NCBI RefSeq assembly: GCF_051304405.1
Contig: NZ_JBPPGG010000001.1
Location: 620,001-684,000, forward strand
Source: Pedomonas sp051304405
GTDB taxonomy: Bacteria > Pseudomonadota > Alphaproteobacteria > Sphingomonadales > Sphingomonadaceae
DNA: 64,000 nucleotides
Reading direction: 5' to 3'
In this document: positions 54,501 to 61,822 of the stretch, in pieces
Layout of the letters: each line of letters begins with the position of its first letter
Numbering within the stretch: position 1 is the first letter of the stretch
The notes under the pieces: generated by a model
Told to the model about the DNA's origin: nothing
What the model saw: the letters and a program-made list of their open reading frames with translations, nothing else
Database searches by the model: none
Translations under genes and position numbers: made by a program

Positions 54501-57500
54501 ATGGTGGGGTGGGAACTCGAAGACGTTGAAAAGCGGTTCGTAGCGCAGCTTGAGGGGCTGGGCTGGGTCCGTGTCGAGGGCAGCCTGGACGACCCGAAGG
54601 TGACGGGGCGCAGCAGCTTCTCTGAGGTGATCCAGGAGGGCGTGCTGCGCGAGCGGCTGCGGGCTTTGAACCCCGGCCCGGACGGCCAGCCATGGCTGGA
54701 CGATGCACGCCTGTCGGAAGCCGTGTCCGCCATCACCCGGCTCGGTACGCACAAGCTGATGGAGGCCAACCAGAAGGCCACCGAACTGCTGATCAAGGGG
54801 TTGACGGTCGAGGGCCTGCCGGGCTGGGACGGTGGGCGCGGCCAGACGATCCGCTACATCGACTGGGATATGCCGGCCAACAACCGCTTCACGGTCGTCA
54901 ACCAGTACCGCGTCGATTGCCCACCCGGCTACAACAGCGGCAAGGCTTTCATCGTGCCCGACCTGGTGCTGCTGGTGAACGGCATCCCGCTGGTGGTGGT
55001 GGAGTGCAAGAGCCCGTCCATCCCCGAGCCGTTGGCCGATGCGGTGGACCAGCTGCGCCGCTACAGCAACCAGCGCAAGGCCGCTTACGAGATCGAAGAC
55101 AACGAGGGCAACGAGGCGTTGTTCGCCACCAATCAGTTGCTCATCGCGACGAGCTTCGATGAAGCGCGCGTGGGCTGCATCGGTGCGGCCTTCGAGCACT
55201 ATGCGCAGTGGAAGACCGTGGTCGGGCCTGACGGCAGCGGCAGCGAGATCGAGGTGGCGCAGAAGCTGGGCAAGTCCGGCCTGTCGGAGCAGGAGCGCCT
55301 GGTCGCCGGCCTGCTGGCTCCGGCTCACCTGCTGGACGTGATCAAGAACTTCCTGCTGTTCATGCAGGTGGGCGGCCAGACCACCAAGTCGGTCTGCCGT
55401 TACCAGCAGTACCGGGCGGTCAACCGCGCCATTGCCCGGCTAAAGACCGGCAAGACCCGCCTGCAACATGGCGAGCACGACCAGCGCGGCGGCATTATCT
55501 GGCACACCCAAGGCTCGGGCAAGAGCCTGACGATGGTGTTCCTGGTGCGCAAGATGCGCGCAGACGCACAACTGCGGCGCTTCAAGGTCATCGTCGTCAC
55601 CGACCGCAAGGACCTGCAGCGCCAGCTTTCGGAAACCGCCACCCTGACCGGCGAGGTGGTGGAGGTAGCCGAAAGCACGGCCGGCGTGAAGGCGCTGGCG
55701 CGGCGCAAGGGACCGGGCCTGATCTTCGCCACCATCCAGAAGTACCGCGACACCGACACGACGGACGATGCCCCCCTGACGGCCGACGACCTGCCCAAGG
55801 TGGCCGAGCCTAAGGTCAGCTACAAGTCCGGTGAAGAGTTCGAAGTGCTGAACGAGGACGACAGCATCCTCGTGCTGGTGGACGAAGCCCACCGCACCCA
55901 GTCCGGCGACCTGCACGCCAACCTACTGGCCGGGCTGCCCAACTGCGCGCGCATCGGCTTCACCGGCACGCCGATCATCATGGGCGAGAAGAAGCGCACC
56001 CATGAGATCTTTGGCGAGTTCATCGACCGCTACACCATCAAGGAAGCCGAGGCCGACGGCGCCACAGTGCCGGTGCTGTACGAGGGTCGCACCGCCAAGG
56101 GTGCGGTCAAGGACGACGCCAGCCTGGACGCGCTGTTCGAGGACCTGTTCCGCCAGCGCACGCCCGAGGAACTGGAGGCGATCAAGCAGAAGTACGCCAC
56201 CAAGGGCCATATCTTCGACGCTCCGGCGCTGATTGCCGACAAGGCGCGCGACATGCTGCGTCACTACGTGACCAACATCCTGCCCAATGGCTACAAGGCC
56301 CAGGTCGTCGCCTACAGCCGGCTGGCGGCGATCCGATACTTCGAGGCGCTGAAGACCGCGCGCGATGAGCTGCTGGCCGAGGCCGAGCGCCTGAGTCCGC
56401 AGGACAAGGCGCTGGACGACGAGGCCCTGTGCCAGCGCCCGCCCAAGGTTCAGGCGTTGGTGCAGGCCTGGCGCTACCGCGACACGCTGGCGCGCCTCGA
56501 GTTCGCGCCCATCATCTCGGGCAGCAACAACGACGATCCGGCGTGGAAAGCCTGGACCGATGGCGCTGCGCACGAGCAACTGATCAAGCGCTTCAAGAAG
56601 CCGCTGTTCCACGCCGACCCAGCCAAGACTGATCCGCTGGCCTTCCTGGTGGTGAAGTCGATGCTGCTCACCGGCTTCGACGCGCCCATCGAAGGCGTCA
56701 TGTACCTGGATCGGCCGATCCGGGAAGCCGAGCTGCTGCAGGCCATCGCTCGCGTCAACCGCACCGGCTTCGGCAAGCGCTGCGGCATCGTGGTGGACTA
56801 CTACGGCGTGGCGCAGCACCTGAAGGAAGCCCTCGCTGCCTACGCCGACGAGGACGTGGAAGGCGCGCTGGCGAGCCTCAAGGATGAAATCCCGGTGCTG
56901 CGCGACCGGCACCTGCGCGTGGTGGACCTGTTCCGCCAGCGGGGCATCGAGTCGCTGGATGATACCGAGGCCTGCGTCGAGGTGCTGGGCAGTGAGAGGC
57001 TGCGGGCCGAGTTTGCGGTCAAGCTCAAAGCCTTCCTGGCATCGCTGGACACGGTGCTGCCGCGCCCGGAGGGTCTGCCGTACTCGGGCGACGCGAAGCG
57101 GCTGGCCTATATCTACGCGCGGGCACGCAACCGCTACAAGGACACGCCGGTACTGGGCAAGGATGTCGGCGCCAAGGTGCGCAAGCTGATTGACGACCAC
57201 GTGATCTCGCTGGGCATCGACCCCAAGATCCCGCCGATCCAGCTGACGGACGCTGAATTTGACACGCACCTGGCCCGCGCGGCCAATGACCGCGCCAAGG
57301 CCTCGGAGATGGAGCACGCGATCCGTTCGCACATCCGCAAGCATGCGGACGAGGACCCGGTGCTGTACCGCAAGCTCTCCGAGCGGCTGAACGAGATCCT
57401 CAAGACACTGGGTGAACAGTGGAACGAGATCATCGCGCAGCTGCAGAAGATCATCGACGAACTGCGCACTGGCACGGCGGGCGCTGCCGATGCGCCCAGC

Positions 57501-57821
57501 GACCTGCCGGCGCATTGCGCGCCCTTCCTGCGCACGGTGCTGGACGTGGTCTGTGCCGGGCGAGCGCCCACGTCGGCCGAACTGCTGCGGCTGAAGGACG
57601 TGACCGTGGAACTGGTGGACCTCCTCGTGCAGGAGCTGCAGAGCAACCGGGGCATCTGGAGCCCCCACAAGCGCGCTGCACAGGACGAGCTGAATGGATA
57701 CTTGTTCGATCACCTGATGCGGCTGCGACCGCCACTGGTGGACATCGACAAGGCGGGCGTGCTGGCCGACAAGCTGATGGAGCAGGCCCGCGCCAACCAC
57801 GACAAACTGGTGCAGGTATGA
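54501..57821 (+). CDS. hsdR: Type I restriction endonuclease subunit HsdR
   Basis: A 1106-residue translocating endonuclease. The N-terminal nuclease has the PD...ECK site (D about 153, 'VVVECKSP' near 165-172). The helicase core follows with Walker A 'TQGSGKS' (about 337-343), DEAH (about 460-463) and 'FTGTPI', then 'LLTGFDAP' and 'QAIARVNR' (motif VI). The C-terminal helical part contacts HsdM/HsdS. All catalytic motifs are intact, so a working enzyme is expected. ATG 54501 is backed by AAAGGAG. Confidence 0.95.
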   Translation: MVGWELEDVEKRFVAQLEGLGWVRVEGSLDDPKVTGRSSFSEVIQEGVLRERLRALNPGPDGQPWLDDARLSEAVSAITRLGTHKLMEANQKATELLIKGLTVEGLPGWDGGRGQTIRYIDWDMPANNRFTVVNQYRVDCPPGYNSGKAFIVPDLVLLVNGIPLVVVECKSPSIPEPLADAVDQLRRYSNQRKAAYEIEDNEGNEALFATNQLLIATSFDEARVGCIGAAFEHYAQWKTVVGPDGSGSEIEVAQKLGKSGLSEQERLVAGLLAPAHLLDVIKNFLLFMQVGGQTTKSVCRYQQYRAVNRAIARLKTGKTRLQHGEHDQRGGIIWHTQGSGKSLTMVFLVRKMRADAQLRRFKVIVVTDRKDLQRQLSETATLTGEVVEVAESTAGVKALARRKGPGLIFATIQKYRDTDTTDDAPLTADDLPKVAEPKVSYKSGEEFEVLNEDDSILVLVDEAHRTQSGDLHANLLAGLPNCARIGFTGTPIIMGEKKRTHEIFGEFIDRYTIKEAEADGATVPVLYEGRTAKGAVKDDASLDALFEDLFRQRTPEELEAIKQKYATKGHIFDAPALIADKARDMLRHYVTNILPNGYKAQVVAYSRLAAIRYFEALKTARDELLAEAERLSPQDKALDDEALCQRPPKVQALVQAWRYRDTLARLEFAPIISGSNNDDPAWKAWTDGAAHEQLIKRFKKPLFHADPAKTDPLAFLVVKSMLLTGFDAPIEGVMYLDRPIREAELLQAIARVNRTGFGKRCGIVVDYYGVAQHLKEALAAYADEDVEGALASLKDEIPVLRDRHLRVVDLFRQRGIESLDDTEACVEVLGSERLRAEFAVKLKAFLASLDTVLPRPEGLPYSGDAKRLAYIYARARNRYKDTPVLGKDVGAKVRKLIDDHVISLGIDPKIPPIQLTDAEFDTHLARAANDRAKASEMEHAIRSHIRKHADEDPVLYRKLSERLNEILKTLGEQWNEIIAQLQKIIDELRTGTAGAADAPSDLPAHCAPFLRTVLDVVCAGRAPTSAELLRLKDVTVELVDLLVQELQSNRGIWSPHKRAAQDELNGYLFDHLMRLRPPLVDIDKAGVLADKLMEQARANHDKLVQV

Positions 57822-57825
57822 ACCG

Positions 57826-58539
57826 ATGCTGGCACCTGTGAAATCGCCCAGCCTTCAGGTGGATGACCTGTGCTTCGTGCTCCGACGCAGCACGCGCCGC
57901 AAGACGATGCAGATCACCGTGGAGCGCGACGGCGCGCTGGTGCTGTCGGCACCGCCCGAAGTGGACGAGTCCGCGCTGCGCGCCTTCGTGTTGGAAAAGC
58001 GCTTCTGGATCTATACCAAGCTGGCCGAGAAGGACCGCCTGCAGCGCCGGGTACCGCGCAAGGAGTTCGTCAGCGGCGAGGGGTTCCTGTACCTTGGACG
58101 CAGCCATCGACTGAAGCTGGTCGACGAGCAGGACGAGCCATTGAAGCTGGTGGCTGGCCGCTTCTGCCTGCGCCAGGATGCCTTGCCTACCGCGCGCGAG
58201 CACTTCATCCGCTGGTACTGCGAGCGTGCCAAGGCCTGGCTGTCCAGCCGCGTGGCCGAATACCAGTCACGCATGGAGGTCTCGCCCGCCGGCGTGAAGG
58301 TGCAGGACCTAGGCTACCGCTGGGGATCCTGCGGCAAGGGCAACTGGTTGTACTTCCACTGGAAGACCATCCTGCTGCCCCCACGGATCGCCGAATATGT
58401 TGTGGTGCATGAGATCGCACATCTGCACGAACCGCATCACACGCCGGCCTTCTGGCTGCGCGTGGAACGCGCCCTACCCGACTACGCGCAGCGCAAAGCC
58501 TGGTTGGCCGAGCACGGAATGACTGTTGAAGGAATTTGA
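57826..58539 (+). CDS. YgjP-type (DUF45) zinc metallopeptidase-like protein
   Basis: A 237-residue protein of the YgjP/SprT-like family. The zinc motif H195-E-I-A-H199 sits in 'VVVHEIAHLHEPHHTPAFW', with H204 or H205 as third ligand. The N-terminus 'RRSTRRKTMQITVERDG' and 'YRWGSCGKGNWLYFHWK' are family signatures. These genes often accompany type I restriction systems; a proteolytic role in that context is unproven. It starts 4 bp after hsdR, so it belongs to the operon, and is the last gene with this GC level. Confidence 0.85.
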   Translation: MLAPVKSPSLQVDDLCFVLRRSTRRKTMQITVERDGALVLSAPPEVDESALRAFVLEKRFWIYTKLAEKDRLQRRVPRKEFVSGEGFLYLGRSHRLKLVDEQDEPLKLVAGRFCLRQDALPTAREHFIRWYCERAKAWLSSRVAEYQSRMEVSPAGVKVQDLGYRWGSCGKGNWLYFHWKTILLPPRIAEYVVVHEIAHLHEPHHTPAFWLRVERALPDYAQRKAWLAEHGMTVEGI

Positions 58540-58643
58540 GATCGCTGGGCGGAATATTTCACCAGCTCACCAGCGACATCTTGAGGGGTTGGTTGATCCT
58601 CCCCCACTGAAGTGCTGCGCCGTTATGTTTAGGAAACGGAGGA

Positions 58644-58733
58644 TTGAGAATTGCTAACAAGCAACCGAGGCCAGAAGAGATTGTTTCGAAGTTTCGGCGG
58701 GTTGAGGTGCTGATGGAGCAAGGCCTGTCGCAC
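58644..58733 (+). pseudogene. Remnant of an IS3-family OrfA transposase
   Basis: About 30 residues, IANKQPRPEEIVSKFRRVEV then LMEQGLSHLDA, match the start of IS3-group OrfA proteins of the 'ANKQ-KPEEI-KLR-VEV' type. The original ATG has become AATTGC, and the match breaks off near 58733, before the helix-turn-helix is complete. The 100 bp upstream, with CCTCCCCCACTG, resemble an IS3 end. The rest of the IS is gone. The frame runs on into the antitoxin gene below. Confidence 0.6.
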
Positions 58734-58802
58734 CTTGATGCGCGATCAGGCGGATCGTCGACGCTGCCGGCACCAAATGGAAAGGGTGATATTGCCGTGG
58801 GC

Positions 58803-59111
58803 ATGGAGAATTTCAAACCCTACGATTCTGCGCACTATCTCGAAACTGAGGAAGCGATCGCGGCGTTCCTTGAAGACGTCATGGAGGATAGCGACGACGA
58901 CCCCGCCTATGTCACCCGTGCGCTTGGCGTGGTCGCCCGTGCCCGTATGCTAACCCAACTTGCAAACGATGCCGGCATGTCTCGTCGAGAACTCATAGGG
59001 GCGCTCACTGCCGATCCTCCTGCCGACGCAGCGACGGCGGCTAAGATCGCGCGGGCACTCGGCATGAGTTTCATGCATTGCCCCGAGGTCAAACAGCCTC
59101 GCGCTCGTTAA
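58803..59111 (+). CDS. HigA-like addiction-module antidote protein without a toxin
   Basis: A 102-residue protein matching the putative addiction-module antidote family: 'YDSAHYLETEEAIAAFLEDVMED', 'DDPAYVTRALGVVARARMLTQLANDAGMSRRELIGAL' (the helix-turn-helix) and 'ATAAKIARALGMSFM'. The normal upstream HigB/RelE-like toxin gene is missing; an IS3 OrfA fragment lies there instead and reads in frame into this gene, so an N-terminal fusion of 53 residues is possible. Its 3' end overlaps the convergent traJ copy by 23 bp. Confidence 0.75.
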   Translation: MENFKPYDSAHYLETEEAIAAFLEDVMEDSDDDPAYVTRALGVVARARMLTQLANDAGMSRRELIGALTADPPADAATAAKIARALGMSFMHCPEVKQPRAR

Positions 59112-59460
59112 GCAGCTGTGGCGCAATATTTTTCATCTCGCTTTTGATGCGGTTCAAGCTCCGCATAAGTGAAGGCACGTCTACATTGGCTTGCCCTGGC
59201 CTTTCGTCTAGCCACGCTTTCAGTAGCCCGCCCACCTCGTTGAGTTCGCGGCTTAGCCGCACGAACTCGTCCAGGGTGTCTCGATTAATCATCTTAGGCA
59301 CTGGATACGTAAGGCCCACGGTCCGCAAATAGGCGGATGCGGAAAGATTGGCCTGTGCCGCTCTTTCGCCGATCGTCTCGCGTTCCTCCTGCGTCACCCA
59401 AACATCAATCCGGGTGCTACGCGGCCGGGTGCCTCTCGCCTTTTTGGTGCTTTCCGCCAT
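59089..59460 (-). CDS. traJ: TraJ-family relaxosome protein, copy 2
   Basis: A 123-residue protein of the size and pattern of RP4 TraJ. It has an N-terminal ribbon-helix-helix region ('TRIDVWVTQEERETIGERAAQANLSASAYLRTVGL') and a C-terminal 'VRLSRELNEVGGLLKAWLDER' segment. TraJ binds next to oriT and recruits the relaxase. It follows a diverged paralogue after 2 bp, so the pair is cotranscribed. Two tandem traJ genes are unusual. Confidence 0.8.
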   Translation of the reverse strand: MAESTKKARGTRPRSTRIDVWVTQEERETIGERAAQANLSASAYLRTVGLTYPVPKMINRDTLDEFVRLSRELNEVGGLLKAWLDERPGQANVDVPSLMRSLNRIKSEMKNIAPQLLNEREAV

Positions 59461-59462
59461 TT

Positions 59463-59843
59463 CTATTTATTCCTCCTTTTGCCGAATGCAGTGCGGCTCA
59501 TGGTTGCGGTTATCGTTGCCTGCAATTCTCGGCAGTCGGCCATTGCTATCTCTACATCGATAGGTCGCGCACCCTGACCTCGCTCTTCAGCCAGCCATAG
59601 CTTTAGCACCCCTGCCACGCGACCTACATCGCCGCCGACTTTCGCAAGCTCCTTTAGAGCATCGAGGTCGCTTTTAGATTGCACCGGTTCACCGAAGACG
59701 GCTGCCCGAAGGAAGCTCGATTGTGAATGATGACTTTCGACTGCCCGAGCCGTGATCTCCGCGCGCTCCTCAGGGGTTAGCCAGACCTCAATGCTCGAAC
59801 CGCGCGGCCGCGTTCCCCTGCCGTTTTTGGTGCTATTCCTCAT
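59463..59843 (-). CDS. TraJ-family relaxosome protein, copy 1
   Basis: A 126-residue paralogue of the next gene: 'GSSIEVWLTPEERAEITARAVESHHSQSSFLRAAVFG' then 'ELAKVGGDVGRVAGVLKLWLAEERGQG', the latter very close to RP4 TraJ. The start at 59843 (MRNSTKNGRGTRPRG) aligns with the paralogue's start; the longer frame to 60002 runs through the oriT candidate. It is nearest to the putative oriT, as RP4 traJ is. Confidence 0.8.
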   Translation of the reverse strand: MRNSTKNGRGTRPRGSSIEVWLTPEERAEITARAVESHHSQSSFLRAAVFGEPVQSKSDLDALKELAKVGGDVGRVAGVLKLWLAEERGQGARPIDVEIAMADCRELQATITATMSRTAFGKRRNK

Positions 59844-59948
59844 ACTGCCATGCTTCCCATTCTCGCAACGTCGCGGCAGTGACCGTAAGCCTCGCAGAGC
59901 AAGATTCCGTCGAGCCGTAGGCGAGTAAGGAGGCAGTGCTGTGAGGGG

Positions 59949-59990
59949 ACGGGCTGTTCCCGTACCCGTACAACACATATCTTGCCGTCC
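59949..59990 (+). other. Candidate origin of transfer (oriT)
   Basis: TATCTTG-CC at 59978-59986 resembles the RP4-type nic core TATCCTG-CC, which would put the cut between 59984 and 59985. Upstream is the dyad ACGGG-CTGTT-CCCGT (59949-59963), where RP4 has its TraJ-bound inverted repeat. Two traJ homologues begin 106 bp to the left on the other strand, the RP4 arrangement. The relaxase gene itself is not in the window. Confidence 0.55.
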
Positions 59991-60056
59991 TCTTCTCTGC
60001 AATCATACGCGACTATATGCGCTAATCTCAATCCAATGCTTGGCAATAACGTCCAA

Positions 60057-60141
60057 TTGCACAAAATCGCACATACTCACATTTGTTCGCATAACGTCGC
60101 AGCAAATCGCGTTTAATTGCATATATTCGCATTCGGTTGCA
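60057..60141 (+). repeat. Phased array, left: nine WTYGCR-like cores every 10 bp
   Basis: At exact 10-bp steps the sequence reads TTGCA, TCGCA, TCACA, TCGCA, TCGCA, TCGCG, TTGCA, TCGCA and TTGCA (starts 60057, 60067 ... 60137). The intervening 5 bp are mostly A/T and not conserved. Weaker in-phase GC dinucleotides continue left to about 59999. It lies upstream of the traC-like gene. Confidence 0.85.
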
Positions 60142-60243
60142 TCGTGCGGCTCCAATCACATGGTAGCCTGGGGGAACAGCTTTCTCCCTAGGTATGAATG
60201 CGGCAAAATGAACGTATCGCCAATCTTATCCAGAGGATTTTCA

Positions 60244-60459
60244 ATGGCGCGGAAGAACCTAGTTGATCGCCTAATACTAGCTGAGCAGGAGCTTGAAGCG
60301 GCGAAAGCAAAATTCGTCAAATTGCAGAAGGAGAGCGCTGACAGAATAGCCAGATTGGCGCTAAAGTCAGGGTTGCCCACTCTAGGACTTACGGATGATC
60401 AGATAAAGGCTGAATTCGACAGCATCGTTGCCAAACACCGGAAAGGAGGAACGTCATGA
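60244..60459 (+). CDS. TraC-like conjugal transfer protein (71 aa)
   Basis: A 71-residue helical protein. A coiled-coil ('DRLILAEQELEAAKAKFVKLQKES') is followed by 'IARLALKSGLPTLGLTDDQIKAEFDSIVAKHR', which matches the TraC family found beside oriT in rhizobial plasmids and related ICEs. GAGGA lies 7 bases before the ATG at 60244. It overlaps the next gene by ATGA. It is flanked on both sides by the phased arrays. Confidence 0.7.
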   Translation: MARKNLVDRLILAEQELEAAKAKFVKLQKESADRIARLALKSGLPTLGLTDDQIKAEFDSIVAKHRKGGTS

Positions 60460-60674
60460 GGACAATACGCCGAGTAAGCACAATCGCCACCCTGCTGGAT
60501 GAGATTCAAAGCGAATTAGGTCGCGCGCAAGTCGAAGCTGCACAGCGTCTTGCGGCTGAAATGGCAGGCCAGCTAGAGGATTGGCGCTTCGATCTACTGC
60601 GCATTCCGCATGAGGAGCGAAGCCGATACCGAGCCCCGAATGGCTACTGGTACACCAAAGAGGCAACGGCATAA
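60456..60674 (+). CDS. Small protein of unknown function, TraD position
   Basis: 72 residues, not recognised. The first 45 are an amphipathic helix ('LLDEIQSELGRAQVEAAQRLAAEMAGQL'), the rest a basic tail ending 'RYRAPNGYWYTKEATA'. It is translationally coupled to the traC-like gene (ATGA overlap, AGGAGG upstream), the position of traD in Agrobacterium-type systems, but no sequence similarity to TraD is visible. Confidence 0.6.
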   Translation: MRTIRRVSTIATLLDEIQSELGRAQVEAAQRLAAEMAGQLEDWRFDLLRIPHEERSRYRAPNGYWYTKEATA

Positions 60675-60715
60675 CTGCATGGCACCAAAAAACAAAATGC
60701 GCGCTGGAGGTTTAA

Positions 60716-60775
60716 TGCGATGAAATGCGATTAAACGCGAACATCCGCGATAATTTGCGATTATATGCGATTTAC
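60716..60775 (-). repeat. Phased array, right: six YGCGAW cores every 10 bp
   Basis: TGCGAT, TGCGAT, CGCGAA, CGCGAT, TGCGAT and TGCGAT start at 60716, 60726 ... 60766, exactly 10 bp apart. The core is the reverse complement of the left array's core, so the two arrays face each other across the traC-like pair. A degenerate seventh unit (TATGAC, 60776) follows. It lies 85 bp upstream of trbJ. Confidence 0.9.
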
Positions 60776-60859
60776 TATGACTTATACTTTGATTGTTTCC
60801 TCTCGTGCGGAATTGGAGAATAATGACAGAACCTAATCTACGAGAAGAGGGCTTCTGTC

Positions 60860-61612
60860 ATGAACAAGAATTGCCGTTTTGCGCTAGCTGCTCTTGGCAT
60901 CACGGTGGCCTTAGGCGGGGCGCTTCACCCCAGCCCGGCTAAGGCGCTCACGGTCTATTGCACCAATTGCTCGACCGTGTTTTCGCAGGCCACGCAGGTG
61001 GCCAAGGAAATCGAAACGGCCATCAACACGGCCCAGCAGCTACAGATTCAAATCCAGCAGTATCAGAACATGGTGACGCAGGGGCTTTCCCTGCCGTCGA
61101 GTATGTTCAACCGTATCACCGGGGATTTCCAGCGTATCCAGCAGCTTTACCAGCAAAGCAAGGCGCTGGCCGGGAACGTGGCGAATTTCGACCAGCAGTT
61201 CCGCAACCAGTTCGGCGACTACAACCGCCATCTGTCGCAAGTCGGCCAAAACCCGACCTACATGCAGGACAACTATAAGCGGTGGAACGAACAGGGTTCC
61301 GACGCCATGCGCGTTGCGATGCAGTCGGCGGGCATGAACGTGAGCGCCATCGCCGACGAGGACGCGATGATGGCCCAATTGGTCGCGCGTTCGCAGAACG
61401 CGCATGGCCGTATGCAAGCGATACAGGCGGGCAACGAGATTGCCGCCCAGCAGGTGCAGCAATTGCAGAAGCTGCGGCAATTGCTCAATGATTCCGTGCA
61501 GTCTCAAAGCATGTGGTACGCGCAGAACATCGAGCGCCAAGCGGTCGATGATGCTTTTGTGCAGAGCTTTCAGAGCGGGCGCGTTGTTCGCGCCGGTTCA
61601 AAATCTTTCTGA
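60860..61612 (+). CDS. trbJ: P-type conjugative transfer protein TrbJ
   Basis: A 250-residue exported protein, the VirB5-like minor pilus component of the IncP-type mating apparatus. The signal peptide is about 1-28 (ending PAKA). The mature part starts 'LTVYCTNCSTVFSQATQVAKEIETAINTAQQL' (core 'VYCTNCSTVFSQ') and is rich in Gln and long helices, as in TrbJ. The region between the phased array and the ATG carries its promoter. It is followed by a TrbK-position gene and trbL in RP4 order. Confidence 0.9.
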   Translation: MNKNCRFALAALGITVALGGALHPSPAKALTVYCTNCSTVFSQATQVAKEIETAINTAQQLQIQIQQYQNMVTQGLSLPSSMFNRITGDFQRIQQLYQQSKALAGNVANFDQQFRNQFGDYNRHLSQVGQNPTYMQDNYKRWNEQGSDAMRVAMQSAGMNVSAIADEDAMMAQLVARSQNAHGRMQAIQAGNEIAAQQVQQLQKLRQLLNDSVQSQSMWYAQNIERQAVDDAFVQSFQSGRVVRAGSKSF

Positions 61613-61626
61613 ATGCCGAGCTTCTT

Positions 61627-61809
61627 ATGGTTACGATATCCAAGGTAGTTGTCGCCCTGCTCTGTGCCGGATCGTTTGTCATTGGCTCCGTCGCCACCAT
61701 TGTGGTGGTCGACAAATCCGAACCGTCCTGCACCCCTGCTTCTTCCCCTTCCGCTGATGACCAGTTCTTCAATGGAAAGATCGAGCGCAAGGGTTCACAA
61801 AGCTTCTAG
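61627..61809 (+). CDS. TrbK-position small membrane protein
   Basis: A 60-residue protein with one N-terminal membrane helix (about 5-27, 'KVVVALLCAGSFVIGSVATI') and a short hydrophilic tail. Between trbJ and trbL, RP4 has trbK, the entry-exclusion lipoprotein. C13 is present but is preceded by Leu, not Gly/Ala, so lipidation is doubtful. The call rests on position and size alone. Confidence 0.6.
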   Translation: MVTISKVVVALLCAGSFVIGSVATIVVVDKSEPSCTPASSPSADDQFFNGKIERKGSQSF

Positions 61810-61822
61810 GGAGGCGTCGATC

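Larger units (their letters stand above)
59844..60243. other. Non-coding oriT and phased-repeat region
   Basis: 400 bp between divergent conjugation genes, without a gene. The left part holds the oriT candidate (59949-59990), the right part an array of a WTCGCR core every 10 bp (60057-60141). The last 100 bp carry the presumed promoter of the traC-like gene. Confidence 0.7.

Noticed and set aside
59941..60243. Extended N-terminus of the traC-like protein (start 59941)
   Set aside because: This stretch is the oriT candidate and phased array. Its translation is not family-like, and GAGGA supports the ATG at 60244.
60057..60781. Simple replication iterons
   Set aside because: Iterons are usually 17-22 bp and conserved over their full length, next to a rep gene. 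Here only 5-6 bp are conserved, every 10 bp, and no rep gene is visible. Kept as an open possibility only.
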